A DNA stretch of 64,000 nt from UBA4416 sp043719555 (lineage in GTDB: Bacteria > Bacteroidota > Bacteroidia > B-17B0 > Aurantibacillaceae), in assembly GCA_043719555.1 (NCBI GenBank), contig JAYSTR010000085.1, positions 6,135 to 70,134 of the forward strand, read 5' to 3'. The notes beneath the pieces were generated by a model, which worked only from the letters and a program-made list of their open reading frames with translations, ran no database searches and had not been told where the DNA came from. The first letter of the stretch is position 1, and each line of letters starts with the position of its first letter. Below, in pieces: positions 34,720-44,250 of the stretch. A program made the position numbers and the translations under genes.

Positions 34720-35943
34720 TTGAATTTATCGTTATTTATAGCAAAGCGATATTTGGTTTCTAAAAAATCAAACAATGCTATTAATATCATTTCGTGGATT
34801 AGCATAGTTGCTATTGCCATTACCACCGCCGCACTTATTATTATTTTATCGGCTATGAATGGCTTAACGGCCGTGGTTCAGGATTTGTATCAGGCTATGG
34901 AACCCGAATTAAAAATTACGGCTCTTAATTCTAAATACATTAAAAACACCGATGCTATTTTAAGTAAAATTAAAGCAACGCCAGGTATTAAAACCATTTC
35001 CTATTCTATTGAAGAAAATGCTCTTATCAAATTAGAGGATAAACAAGCCGTTATTACCGTTAAGGGAGTTGATGAGCAATTTAAAACCCTTACTCATTTT
35101 GATACTTTAGTAGAAGAGGGGAGTTATAAATTAAAATATAACGAGCAAAACTTTGGTGTGTTTGGTAAAGGCGTGGTTTATAAATTAGATATTAATATTA
35201 ATGATTTTATAAGTCCAATTTCTATTTATGCCCCAAAGCGTGGTAAAACAGAAGGCATCAATCCTGAAGATGCCTTTAATAAATTAACGGTGAGTCCAGC
35301 AGGAGTATTTACGATTAATGATGATTTTGATTTTAAGTATGTGTTAGTTGATTTACTAGCAGCACAAAATTTATTTGATTGCCCTAATGAATTTACAACT
35401 ATCGAATTAGGTTTAGTTGATGGAACTCAAGTTTTTGAAATTCAGGAAGTTTTGCAAAATACTTTAGGCGAAAATTACAGCATCAAAACGCGTTATCAAG
35501 CAAACGATGTCTTGTTTAAAACACTTGAAACCGAAAAATTATGGACGTTTTTAATCCTTGCTTTTATTTTAATTATTGCCACCTTTAATATTATTGGAGC
35601 CTTAACAATGTTAATTATCGAAAAGAAAAAAGACATTAAAACACTTTATAGTATGGGTGCCGATAAGCGATTGGTACAACATATTTTTATGGTAGAGGGA
35701 TTATTGATAACTGGAGTAGGGGCTATTGCCGGATTAATTATTGGTTTTGCTATTTGTTTGGCTCAGCAAAAATTTCATTTTGTAACCTTTGATGAAAAAT
35801 ACGTGATTCCGTATTATCCAATTAAAATGATGGTGAAAGATTTTATTTGGATTATTACTTTGGTAATGGGAATAGGAACTATTGCCGCTATTTATCCAAT
35901 TCGTGTTTTTACAAAAAACGATTTAATTAATTCGAAAGATTAA
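34720..35943 (+). CDS. LolC/LolE-like lipoprotein-release ABC transporter permease (TTG start)
   Basis: 407 aa. Four membrane segments: one near residues 22-47 (IISWISIVAIAITTAALIIILS) and three near the C-terminus (FLILAFILIIATFNIIGALTMLII, VEGLLITGVGAIAGLIIGFAI, IWIITLVMGIGTIAAIYPI), with a large periplasmic MacB-like domain between. LSLFIAKRYLVSKKSNNAINIISWISI is the hallmark of LolC/E proteins. Such permeases pull lipoproteins from the inner membrane and hand them to LolA. The ATPase LolD is not adjacent. TTG at 34720 lies 1 base after the rbfA stop; MNLSLFIAKRYL is the expected N-terminus. Confidence 0.93.
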   Translation: MNLSLFIAKRYLVSKKSNNAINIISWISIVAIAITTAALIIILSAMNGLTAVVQDLYQAMEPELKITALNSKYIKNTDAILSKIKATPGIKTISYSIEENALIKLEDKQAVITVKGVDEQFKTLTHFDTLVEEGSYKLKYNEQNFGVFGKGVVYKLDININDFISPISIYAPKRGKTEGINPEDAFNKLTVSPAGVFTINDDFDFKYVLVDLLAAQNLFDCPNEFTTIELGLVDGTQVFEIQEVLQNTLGENYSIKTRYQANDVLFKTLETEKLWTFLILAFILIIATFNIIGALTMLIIEKKKDIKTLYSMGADKRLVQHIFMVEGLLITGVGAIAGLIIGFAICLAQQKFHFVTFDEKYVIPYYPIKMMVKDFIWIITLVMGIGTIAAIYPIRVFTKNDLINSKD

Positions 35944-35954
35944 TTTTTAGAATA

Positions 35955-36047
35955 GAACGCTGATTTCGCAGATATTTATATGATTAAAGTGATTTTTGAG
36001 AATAGATCCTTTTTAATCTTAAGCAATCCTATTAATCTGCGTTCAAT
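35955..36047. repeat. Long imperfect palindromic repeat (REP-like)
   Basis: GAACGCTGATTTCGCAGAT (35955-35973) at one end is mirrored by TAATCTGCGTTC (36033-36044) at the other, and AT-rich arms between (around ATGATTAAAGTGATT and its counterpart) also partly match in reverse complement, giving about 90 bases. It fills the gap between the LolC/E-like gene and ftsK. This type, with 'CGCAGAT' ends, is one I associate with intergenic repeats in other Bacteroidota; that is from memory and unverified. Confidence 0.55.
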
Positions 36048-36143
36048 GTTTGTTATGCTAACTTTCTAAACACCGCAGGGTTTAAAACATTTTCACAAAA
36101 GTTATTTTGTAGTTGCCTGTTCCTATATATTTAATGCTTATAG

Positions 36144-38771
36144 ATGGCAACAACAAAAAACAAATTTCGCGAAAAACCGATTGAAGAGTCTGTAATTACA
36201 GAAACCTCAAATCCAAATAATGATATTGAAGAAAAAATAACTTCCTCATCAAAAAATAAAACTAAATCAGCTAAACCTGATAAAAAAAGTGAAACCAAAG
36301 CAACTGAAAACGCTAATAAAATTAGTCTTTTACAACGTTGGAATAAAACTCTAGAGATTTATAATAATGAACGTACTCAAAAAATAATTGGGTTATTATT
36401 AATTTTAGCAGGAGTGTATCTATGCATCGCATTGGTTTCATATATTTTTACATGGGATAAAGATCAGGATAAAGTTCTGGGGCCTTTATCTGAATTATTT
36501 GCAATTGAAACCAAAGTTTACAATTGGTTAGGAAAGTTTGGAGCCTTAGTTTCGCATTTATTTATGTATAAATGGTTTGGTGTTTCGTCATTTATTTTAG
36601 TACCAGTGTTTGTTGTTTATGGCGTTCAAAAATTATTGATTAAACAAATTACTAAGCCATCATCGTTTAATGCTAAATGGTTATTTGTAATGGTGTGGGC
36701 TAGTTTAACTTTAGCATTCTTTTTTCACGATAAATTATTTTATTTAGGTGGCGGTTATGGTTATGTATTAAATCAGCAAATTTCTAATTATGTTGGTAAC
36801 ATTGGCACGTTAGCCATATTAGCATTTACAATGTTGGGCTTTTTAGTGTTAAGTATCAACTTAAATTTTAATGTTAAAAAAGATGTAATTCCTAATTTAG
36901 ATGATGAACACATTATTGAAAACGAATTAAATCCGAATCAAAATACCATTAACCCAAATGCATCTACGGTTTATGATACAACTCAAGAACCTGTTTTAAG
37001 TAAAGACGAAGAAACGGAGTTACTAAATTTTGAAGTTATATCAAGTAAAGATGAACCTTTAGCAGAAGCTGTTCCGCTTACTGATACTATTCCGTTAGAT
37101 ATTACACCCTCACCTGTTCAGGAAAATAAAGATTTACAGTTTGAAATTAATAATCCATCGACCGATGAAATTATTACGGAACCGGCTTTTGTTAAAGAAG
37201 AACCAAAAGGTGATACCATTACTTTAGATGATGAATTAAAAGCTTCGCAATTAGTAGAGCGTTTTGGGCAATATGATCCAACGTTGGATTTAGGAGAATA
37301 TAAATTTCCGAGTTCAGATTTATTAATTGATTATGGTACAGGCAATGCCAAAGTAAGTAACGAAGAGTTAAATGCTAATAAAGATAGAATTGTTAGTACA
37401 CTTAAAAATTACGGAATTGAAATTGATAAAATATCTGCAACGGTAGGGCCAACTGTTACCTTATATGAAATTGTTCCAGCAGCTGGTGTGCGTATTTCTA
37501 AAATTAAAAATTTAGAAGATGATATTGCTTTAAGTTTAGCTGCTCTTGGTATTCGCATTATTGCGCCTATTCCAGGTCGTGGAACCATTGGTATTGAAGT
37601 GCCAAACCAAACACCTGAAATTGTACCAATGCGAAATATTATTGCATCCGAAAAATTTCAGAACACCACACACGACTTACCAATCGCTTTAGGTAAATTA
37701 ATTAATAACGAAATTTTTATTGCCGATTTAGCTAAGATGCCCCATTTATTAATGGCAGGAGCTACAGGTCAAGGGAAATCAGTTGGTTTAAATGCCGTGT
37801 TGGTTTCCTTATTATATAAAAAGCATCCAGCACAAATTAAATTTGTGTTAGTTGATCCTAAAAAAGTAGAGTTAACACTATTCAATAAAATTGAGCGTCA
37901 TTTTTTAGCTAAACTTCCAAACTCCGAAGATGCTATTATTACTGATAACACTAAGGTTGTACATACTTTAAATAGTTTGTGTATAGAAATGGATAACCGT
38001 TATGCGTTATTACAAGATGCGCAAGTGCGAAACATTAAAGAGTATAATATTAAGTTTATCAATCGTAAATTAAACCCGAACGAAGGTCATAAATATTTAC
38101 CATACATTGTTTTGGTTGTGGATGAGTTTGCCGATTTAATTATGACAGCCGGCAAAGAAGTAGAAACACCGATTGCTCGTTTAGCACAGTTAGCACGAGC
38201 TATTGGTATCCATTTAATTATTGCTACACAGCGTCCATCGGTTAATATTATTACAGGAACAATTAAAGCCAATTTCCCGGCGCGTATTGCTTTCCGTGTT
38301 ACAAGTAAAATTGATAGCCGTACTATTTTAGATTCGGGTGGGGCAGAGCAGTTAATAGGACGAGGAGATATGTTGTTAAGTACGGGTAATGATTTAATAC
38401 GTATACAATGTGCTTTTGTTGATACACCTGAAGCAGAAAAAATAACAGAATTTATTGGTTCGCAACGTGCTTATCCATCAGCCTTTTTATTACCCGAATA
38501 TGTAGGCGAAGATGGATCGAGTGGAAAAGAGGAAGTTGATTTAAGTGAGCGTGATAAAATGTTTGACGAAGCTGCAAAATTAGTGGTGCAATTTCAACAA
38601 GGTTCCGCTTCGTTTTTACAACGTAAATTAAAATTAGGTTATAACCGTGCAGGTCGTATTGTTGATCAGTTAGAAGCCGCTGGAATTATTGGCCCATTTG
38701 AAGGTTCTAAAGCCCGTGAAGTACGTTGCAAAACAATGGAAGATTTGCATGAGATATTAAATAGATTGTAA
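36144..38771 (+). CDS. ftsK: DNA translocase FtsK/SpoIIIE
   Basis: 875 aa. A charged N-terminal tail, then about four membrane helices (residues 75-240), an acidic low-complexity linker (about 245-370), and the motor. The motor has the conserved GPTVTLYEIVPAAGVRISKIKNL entry, Walker A GATGQGKSVGLN, Walker B IVLVVDEFADLIM, and LIIATQRPSVNIITGTIKANFPARIAF. The C-terminal gamma winged-helix (SFLQRKLKLGYNRAGRIVDQLEAAGIIGP) reads KOPS-type sequences. It couples chromosome dimer resolution to septation. A second gene follows 8 bases after the stop. Confidence 0.96.
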   Translation: MATTKNKFREKPIEESVITETSNPNNDIEEKITSSSKNKTKSAKPDKKSETKATENANKISLLQRWNKTLEIYNNERTQKIIGLLLILAGVYLCIALVSYIFTWDKDQDKVLGPLSELFAIETKVYNWLGKFGALVSHLFMYKWFGVSSFILVPVFVVYGVQKLLIKQITKPSSFNAKWLFVMVWASLTLAFFFHDKLFYLGGGYGYVLNQQISNYVGNIGTLAILAFTMLGFLVLSINLNFNVKKDVIPNLDDEHIIENELNPNQNTINPNASTVYDTTQEPVLSKDEETELLNFEVISSKDEPLAEAVPLTDTIPLDITPSPVQENKDLQFEINNPSTDEIITEPAFVKEEPKGDTITLDDELKASQLVERFGQYDPTLDLGEYKFPSSDLLIDYGTGNAKVSNEELNANKDRIVSTLKNYGIEIDKISATVGPTVTLYEIVPAAGVRISKIKNLEDDIALSLAALGIRIIAPIPGRGTIGIEVPNQTPEIVPMRNIIASEKFQNTTHDLPIALGKLINNEIFIADLAKMPHLLMAGATGQGKSVGLNAVLVSLLYKKHPAQIKFVLVDPKKVELTLFNKIERHFLAKLPNSEDAIITDNTKVVHTLNSLCIEMDNRYALLQDAQVRNIKEYNIKFINRKLNPNEGHKYLPYIVLVVDEFADLIMTAGKEVETPIARLAQLARAIGIHLIIATQRPSVNIITGTIKANFPARIAFRVTSKIDSRTILDSGGAEQLIGRGDMLLSTGNDLIRIQCAFVDTPEAEKITEFIGSQRAYPSAFLLPEYVGEDGSSGKEEVDLSERDKMFDEAAKLVVQFQQGSASFLQRKLKLGYNRAGRIVDQLEAAGIIGPFEGSKAREVRCKTMEDLHEILNRL

Positions 38772-38779
38772 TAGATAAA

Positions 38780-39520
38780 ATGAAATTTTTATTATATATT
38801 TTATTGGTGTTTTTTAGTTCGAAGTTAATTTCACAAGATGAATTTATTGAGCGTTATGATAATAAAATAACTGATTTTAGTTTAAAAATTAAAACGGTTA
38901 CAAAAGATACACTAACTTATAAATCATTTGGCAAACTAAAAAAAATAGCGACCAAAGATATTTATTGTTATCGATACAAAGGAGACTATTGGCTTTATCC
39001 GGATTCGTTTTACAATAAATATGGTAGAGTTACCAATGGACATTTAGAATTAACATACAGGCGACCCGAAGTAATTTTAAGAAAATTTTATTTTGGAAAA
39101 GATGTGAAGAAAATTAAAAAACTACCCGATTATAAAGTCGTGTTTCATTTAGATTCTAATAAAACTAAAACCTTAAAAGATTATAGGCAAATTACGTTTA
39201 GTGTGATTGGAGATAGTTTACATGGAGTTTTTATCTGTAATTTATATAAAATTATGTTGGATACATTAGTGATAAAAGCAGAATATGGTTACGACGGAAA
39301 AACAAAATATTGGAAAATTCCCTTTAATAAAATAAGTTACATTTTTTTTCAGACAGATGCGCAAAAAGCCCTGAAAATAACATCAGGTATAATTTTTGGT
39401 GCCTTAAGCATGGGTATTCATGCTCCTGGTATAATTCCATCTATAAATATTAACAACAAAATGGATATGAACTCATCCAAAAATTATGAGTTTATAAAGC
39501 GCGAAAAAATTGATTGGTAA
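38780..39520 (+). CDS. Secreted hypothetical protein downstream of ftsK
   Basis: 246 aa. N-terminal signal peptide (FLLYILLVFFSSKLISQ), then a soluble part with many basic residues and aromatic strands (KIKTVTKDTLTYKSFGKL, IPFNKISYIFFQTDAQKA). A short hydrophobic stretch (GIIFGALSMGIHAPGII) lies near residues 204-221. I do not recognise a family. It is probably cotranscribed with ftsK (8-base gap), a position that in many Bacteroidota is taken by a LolA-like gene. Its stop is directly adjacent to the stop of the convergent MFS gene, with no terminator in between. Confidence 0.75.
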   Translation: MKFLLYILLVFFSSKLISQDEFIERYDNKITDFSLKIKTVTKDTLTYKSFGKLKKIATKDIYCYRYKGDYWLYPDSFYNKYGRVTNGHLELTYRRPEVILRKFYFGKDVKKIKKLPDYKVVFHLDSNKTKTLKDYRQITFSVIGDSLHGVFICNLYKIMLDTLVIKAEYGYDGKTKYWKIPFNKISYIFFQTDAQKALKITSGIIFGALSMGIHAPGIIPSININNKMDMNSSKNYEFIKREKIDW

Positions 39521-40834
39521 TTAATGAAATTTCTTTTTTGCTAGTGGAATTAAGCAAATAAAACCTAAAATAAAAAAAGCAATCAGTGCTAAAATTGATG
39601 GTCTCATACCGCCCATTATTTGACTAATAATACCAAATGATACTGTTCCTAATATCATTCCTAGTTTTTCCATTACATCGTAAAAGCTAAAAAAGCTAGC
39701 ACTATCATCAGTTTCTGGTAAAAATTTACTGTAAGTACTGCGCGATAAAGCTTGTATACCGCCCATTACCAATCCAACTAAAAAGGCAACGATGTAAAAA
39801 TGAGCAGGAGTTTTTACAATCAGATAGGTAAAGCAACAAATGAAAATCCAAATTAAAATAGATACCATTAAGGATTTAATATTTCCAATAATGGTAGATA
39901 ATTTTGAAAATAAAAAAGAACCGGCTATACCAACAAATTGTATAATTAAAATACTTACAATTAACGACGTAGTTTTCGCTTTTTCGTTTTCCCAAGCTAT
40001 TTCGTTACGAGCAAATAACACAGCTACAACCATAATGGTTTGCACACCCATATTATAAAAAAAGTAACCTGATAAAAATTGCTTTAAATCGCCCATCGTT
40101 TTTATTTGACCAAACACATTTTTTAATTCTATAAATCCTTTAGAGAACAATCCTTTTTCTTTTGCCCCTGTGTGCTCATCGTGGTTTTTATTTGGTAAAC
40201 GTTTAAACGTAATTTGTGCAAAACCCATCCACCAAAAACCAACTAATAAAAATGAATAGCGAGTATATTCCTTCCCGATTCCCATAATTATAGCTAAGCA
40301 AATAATTAATAATAATGAGCTACCAAAATAGCCTAAAGCAAAGCCTCGCGCACTTACCTTATCTTGGTTTTCCTCTGAAGCAATTTCGGGTAAATAGGAA
40401 TTGTAATATACCAAACTGCCCCAAAAACCAATAGTTGCGGTAATAAATGGAATAAAACTTAACTCTAAATGATTTTTTGAAAAGAAAAATAATCCCATAC
40501 AAGAAATAGAGCCTAAGTAGCAAAAAAATTGAAGGAAACGTTTTTTGTTTCCTAAAAAGTCAGCAATACCACTTAATACAGGCGATATTAGTACTACGAT
40601 AGATAAAGCAAACGCATACACAAATGAATAGATGTTTTGATTCTCGAATTGCATTCCCATAAATGTTACGGTATGGCTAATAATTTCGCCAGCTTCGTTT
40701 TTAGTAGCAGTAACTGCATCATAAAAATTGGGAAAAATTGCAGATGTAATAACCAAAGGAAAAACAGAGTTGGCCCAATCATAAAACGTCCAAGCTTTAA
40801 TTAATTGTGCGTTATCTTTTTCAATTAAATTCAT
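39521..40834 (-). CDS. MFS transporter, UMF1/Atg22-like
   Basis: 437 aa with about twelve membrane helices. The N-terminal AWTFYDWANSVFPLVITSAIFPNFY is the signature of the UMF1 (unknown major facilitator) group, and VGLVMGGIQALSRSTYSKFLPETDDSASFFSFYDVMEKLGMILG is the second half's conserved loop. Substrate unknown. Monocistronic on the minus strand; the upstream OmpA gene ends at 40855, 20 bases before this start. Confidence 0.92.
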   Translation of the reverse strand: MNLIEKDNAQLIKAWTFYDWANSVFPLVITSAIFPNFYDAVTATKNEAGEIISHTVTFMGMQFENQNIYSFVYAFALSIVVLISPVLSGIADFLGNKKRFLQFFCYLGSISCMGLFFFSKNHLELSFIPFITATIGFWGSLVYYNSYLPEIASEENQDKVSARGFALGYFGSSLLLIICLAIIMGIGKEYTRYSFLLVGFWWMGFAQITFKRLPNKNHDEHTGAKEKGLFSKGFIELKNVFGQIKTMGDLKQFLSGYFFYNMGVQTIMVVAVLFARNEIAWENEKAKTTSLIVSILIIQFVGIAGSFLFSKLSTIIGNIKSLMVSILIWIFICCFTYLIVKTPAHFYIVAFLVGLVMGGIQALSRSTYSKFLPETDDSASFFSFYDVMEKLGMILGTVSFGIISQIMGGMRPSILALIAFFILGFICLIPLAKKKFH

Positions 40835-40854
40835 TTCTACTGTTATATTTATGG

Positions 40855-41943
40855 TTAATTAGCTTTTATAATCTCAAATTCTACACGTCGGTTTTTTTGT
40901 TTACCGTCCTCGGTTTCATTACTAGCAATAGGAAATTTATCGCCAAATCCTTTAAAATACATTTTATTTTGAACACCTTTTTTAATAAGGTATTCAAATA
41001 CCTCACGGGAGCGTTGCTCAGATAATTTTTGATTTTTATGTTTTGTACCTTGGTTGTCAGAATGCCCATTTATTTGTACCTCCATGTGTGGATTACGCAT
41101 TAAATATTGAGCTAGTTTATTTAATTCTGCATAAGATTCTGGTAATAAATAATAGCGTGCATTTTCGAAGAAAATATTTTTTAAAGCAATTTTTTCACCA
41201 ACTTTTACGTCACGTTTAACTTCTAAAACAGAGTCTTCTTCATTTACCGAAAAGGAACCAACAATTTCAACTTTTACTTTTTCAACGGGTTCTTTAAATT
41301 TAATAAGTGATACATCATCGATAAAATAATAGGCTTCCTTAAATCCAAACTTAAATTTATTAAGCCTAACCATATCCTTAGATACTTTAGGATGAAAATT
41401 ACCAATGGTTAAATATTTTTCGCCTCCATCAGCTAAATATTTCCCCGATACTTTAAACCATTTATAACCATTTATAAAACTACTTCCTTTTTTACTAATG
41501 GTATCTATTAGTGCTGTTTTAACAACATCGCCCTGACTTTTATAACCAAGTTTAGTAAATAATGCGCCAAACGATTTTAAACTCACATTACTCCAATAAG
41601 CAAATCTTACATACATTTCAAAATCGTAGGTTGTTCCTCTATGTAATTGTTCTGCAAATTTAACCTGAACAAATTCCTTATATTTTTTTTGGTAACGTAA
41701 TCCGGCGTAGCAAGTACCGGTTCTTCCGCCTTTTTCTTTAGTTGTATCATTACTTAAAGTTTCTTGATAGTAATCTACACTGGCAATTTGAGTCCAGGGA
41801 ATAGCATTTTTAATATTTCCCGATTTTTTACGATAATTTTCAAAGCTTCCATTAGGTACAATATTTTTTTGAATTTCAACTGGTTCTTGGGCAAAACAAG
41901 CATTTGAAACTAAAATAAGTATATAAGTGGCTAAAAATCGCAT
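40855..41943 (-). CDS. OmpA-family outer-membrane protein with N-terminal jelly-roll-like domain
   Basis: 362 aa from the ATG at 41943, where a normal signal peptide starts (MRFLATYILILVSNACFAQ). An upstream ATG at 42003 would put 20 non-signal residues first. Residues about 25-190 contain VPNGSFENYRKK and IPWTQIASVDYYQETL, like the carbohydrate-binding jelly-roll segments in Bacteroidota OmpA proteins. Residues about 240-362 are the OmpA peptidoglycan-binding domain (YYLLPESYAELNKLAQYLMRNPHMEVQINGHSDNQGTKHKNQKLSEQRSREVFEYLIKKG, split here to show the NGHSDN and LSEQRSREV cores). It probably tethers the outer membrane to peptidoglycan. Confidence 0.9.
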   Translation of the reverse strand: MRFLATYILILVSNACFAQEPVEIQKNIVPNGSFENYRKKSGNIKNAIPWTQIASVDYYQETLSNDTTKEKGGRTGTCYAGLRYQKKYKEFVQVKFAEQLHRGTTYDFEMYVRFAYWSNVSLKSFGALFTKLGYKSQGDVVKTALIDTISKKGSSFINGYKWFKVSGKYLADGGEKYLTIGNFHPKVSKDMVRLNKFKFGFKEAYYFIDDVSLIKFKEPVEKVKVEIVGSFSVNEEDSVLEVKRDVKVGEKIALKNIFFENARYYLLPESYAELNKLAQYLMRNPHMEVQINGHSDNQGTKHKNQKLSEQRSREVFEYLIKKGVQNKMYFKGFGDKFPIASNETEDGKQKNRRVEFEIIKAN

Positions 41944-42003
41944 AATATTGTAAGCAACAAAATTAAATTTTAACATTAAAACACAAATATTTGTTATGAA
42001 CAT

Positions 42004-42032
42004 TTGTTATAATAAAAAAAAGCGTATATTTG
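42004..42032 (+). promoter_or_regulatory. Promoter of rpsT
   Basis: TTG (42004-42006), an 18-base spacer and TATATTTG (42025-42032) fit the Bacteroidota consensus. The box ends 36 bases before the rpsT ATG. Confidence 0.8.
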
Positions 42033-42068
42033 CAATCCAAATTCAAAACAGATTAAAATTAAAATAGA

Positions 42069-42326
42069 ATGGCAAATCATAAGTCGGCAATAAAAAGAAT
42101 TAGATCAAATGACGCAAAACGTTTATCAAATCGTTACTATGCGAAAACTACTCGTAATGCAGTAAAAAAATTACGCACTACAGATAGTAAAACAGAAGCA
42201 ACAGCTTTATTACCAAAGGTAGTGGCAATGTTAGATAAATTAGCAAAGAAAAATGTTATTCATAAAAACAAAGCTTCTAACTTAAAATCTAAATTAGCTA
42301 AGAAGGTTTACGCATTAGCAAAATAG
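42069..42326 (+). CDS. rpsT: 30S ribosomal protein S20
   Basis: 85 aa, highly basic. MANHKSAIKRIRSNDAKRLSNRYY is the canonical S20 start, and the rest is a helical bundle (VVAMLDKLAKKNVIHKNKASNLKSKLAKK). It binds the 5' domain of 16S rRNA. Own promoter and terminator, so a single-gene unit. Confidence 0.97.
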   Translation: MANHKSAIKRIRSNDAKRLSNRYYAKTTRNAVKKLRTTDSKTEATALLPKVVAMLDKLAKKNVIHKNKASNLKSKLAKKVYALAK

Positions 42327-42345
42327 TAAATTTGTATTTATTTTG

Positions 42346-42373
42346 AAAAATCTCACATAATTGTGAGATTTTT
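42346..42373 (+). terminator. Terminator of rpsT
   Basis: AAAAATCTCACA (42346-42357) pairs with TGTGAGATTTTT (42362-42373), with a 4-base loop and T-run. Confidence 0.9.
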
Positions 42374-42416
42374 TTATTTTATCTCATTTATTATTATGCT
42401 TTAACTAATATTTTTA

Positions 42417-42424
42417 TAATTTTG
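42417..42424 (+). promoter_or_regulatory. -7 box of the TPR lipoprotein gene
   Basis: TAATTTTG, an exact TAnnTTTG match, lies 32 bases before the ATG at 42457. No clear -33 TTG. Confidence 0.45.
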
Positions 42425-42456
42425 TCGAACAATAATTAAACTTTTCAAAAACAGAT

Positions 42457-44196
42457 ATGACTACTAACACTTTAAAAAATTTAACATTAGCAGTAGGTGC
42501 TTCAGCTATTTTAGTTGGATGTAACGGACTTGGTAAAATGATTAAAAAAGAAAAAACTATTACTTATGATGTAAAACCAAATCCTTTAGAGATGCACGGT
42601 GACAGTATAAGATTTACAATTTCTGGAAAATACCCTGCAAAAGTGTTTGCTAAAAAAGCAACAGTTACTGCAACTCCAGTTATTAAATATAACGGTGGTG
42701 AAAAATCATTAAAACCAGTTGTTTTAGTTGGTGATAAAGCTACAGGTAGTGGTCAAAAAATAAGTTATGATAAAGGTGGTTCTTTTAACTATACATCTGA
42801 GCCAGTTGCTTATGATGCTGCCATGAAAGTTGCTACATTAGAGTTAAAAGCTCAAGGTGCAGTAAAAAGCAAAACTAAAGATTTTACGCCAGTAAAATTA
42901 GCAGATGGAACTGTTGTTACGCCTTTGTTAGTTCGTAATGATGAAAAAGCAATTTATGCTAAAGATGCATTTGTAAAAACACAGCCAGCTAATCAAACAG
43001 CAAATATTTATTATTTAGTAAATAAATCCGACGTTCGTTCTTCTGAATTAAAAACTGACGAAGTAAAAAACGTAAACGATTTTATTATTAAAAATGCCTC
43101 TAATCCTTGGTATGAATTTAAAGATATTAGCGTATCGGCTTATGCATCACCAGATGGAGAAATGAGCCTAAACGAAAATTTAGCTAAAGATCGTGCAAAG
43201 TCTGGTTCTAAAGCTATTATGACTGAGTTCCGTAAAAATAAAGATAAGTCTTTATCTTTTGGTAAGGAAGAAGCATCTTATAAAACTCAAACAACAGCTG
43301 AAGACTGGGATGGTTTCAAATCTTTAATGGAGGCATCTTCTATTGCTGACAAAGATTTAATTTTACGTGTATTAACTATGTATACCGATGGTGAGCAACG
43401 TGAAAAAGAAATAAAAAATTTATCAAAAACTTACACTGAAGTTTCTGAGAAAATTTTACCAAAATTACGTCGTTCAGTAATTACTTTAAACGTAGATAAA
43501 AAATCTCGTACTGATGAGCAAATTACAAAATTATCTACTTCTGCACCTGATAGTTTATCTGTTGAAGAGATGTTGTATGCTGCTACATTATCTAATGATG
43601 TAAATAGTAAAGTTGCTATTTATCAAGCAGCAGAGCGTAAATACGCTAGCGATTGGAGAACTTCAAATAACTTAGGCGCAGCATTATTAACTCAAAACAA
43701 AGTAACTGAAGCATCTGATGCATTTAACCGAGCTGAGAAAACAGCGAATGGTAATACAATTGTTATGAATAACTTAGGTATTATTGCTTCTAAAGCAGGC
43801 GACCGTAAAAAAGCTATGGAATTATATGACAAAGCTAGCGGTGCAGGAAAAGAAGTATCTTATAACAAAGGTATTTTAAGTGTACGTAATGGTCAGTATG
43901 GCGAAGCGGTTGGAAACTTTGGTGAATACAAAGGATTTAACAAAGCATTAGCTGAATTATTAAGTGGTAATACAGGTGCAGTTGCATCTACAATTAGCGA
44001 TAGCAATGAAAAAGATATGGCTTTATCATTTTATTTAAAAGCTGTTGCTGCTGCTCGTGCTAGTAATACTGCTGATGTTATTACTAATTTAAAATCTGCA
44101 ATTGAAAAAGACGGTTCATTAAAAGCTATGGCTAAAGATGACGCTGAATTTATTAAATTACGTGAGAATGCTGATTTCAAAGCAATCGCTAACTAA
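42457..44196 (+). CDS. Lipoprotein with OmpA-like central segment and C-terminal TPR repeats
   Basis: 579 aa. A lipoprotein signal ends in lipobox ILVGC (Cys22). Residues about 35-160 are beta-rich. Residues about 185-275 hold an OmpA-like segment: NIYYLVNKSDVRSSELK, then ISVSAYASPDGEMSLNENLAKDRAKSGSKAIM, which keeps the 'G-YASP-G....N..L...RA' pattern. The C-terminal 200 residues are helical TPR-like repeats (NNLGAALLTQNKVTEASDAFNRAEK, NNLGIIASKAGDRKKAMELYDKA). It is probably an outer-membrane lipoprotein with a peptidoglycan-contacting and a partner-binding part. Similar proteins are common in Bacteroidota without known function. Confidence 0.85.
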   Translation: MTTNTLKNLTLAVGASAILVGCNGLGKMIKKEKTITYDVKPNPLEMHGDSIRFTISGKYPAKVFAKKATVTATPVIKYNGGEKSLKPVVLVGDKATGSGQKISYDKGGSFNYTSEPVAYDAAMKVATLELKAQGAVKSKTKDFTPVKLADGTVVTPLLVRNDEKAIYAKDAFVKTQPANQTANIYYLVNKSDVRSSELKTDEVKNVNDFIIKNASNPWYEFKDISVSAYASPDGEMSLNENLAKDRAKSGSKAIMTEFRKNKDKSLSFGKEEASYKTQTTAEDWDGFKSLMEASSIADKDLILRVLTMYTDGEQREKEIKNLSKTYTEVSEKILPKLRRSVITLNVDKKSRTDEQITKLSTSAPDSLSVEEMLYAATLSNDVNSKVAIYQAAERKYASDWRTSNNLGAALLTQNKVTEASDAFNRAEKTANGNTIVMNNLGIIASKAGDRKKAMELYDKASGAGKEVSYNKGILSVRNGQYGEAVGNFGEYKGFNKALAELLSGNTGAVASTISDSNEKDMALSFYLKAVAAARASNTADVITNLKSAIEKDGSLKAMAKDDAEFIKLRENADFKAIAN

Positions 44197-44220
44197 TTAG
44201 TAAAATAATATTTCTATAAA

Positions 44221-44250
44221 AAAAACTCTCTGAAAATTCAGAGAGTTTTT
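44221..44250 (+). terminator. Terminator of the TPR lipoprotein gene
   Basis: AAAAACTCTCTGA (44221-44233) pairs with TCAGAGAGTTTTT (44238-44250), followed by more Ts. Confidence 0.88.

Noticed and set aside
41943..42003. Upstream ATG for the OmpA-family gene, adding 20 residues
   Set aside because: The added part is not signal-peptide-like, while the ATG at 41943 begins a normal signal peptide.
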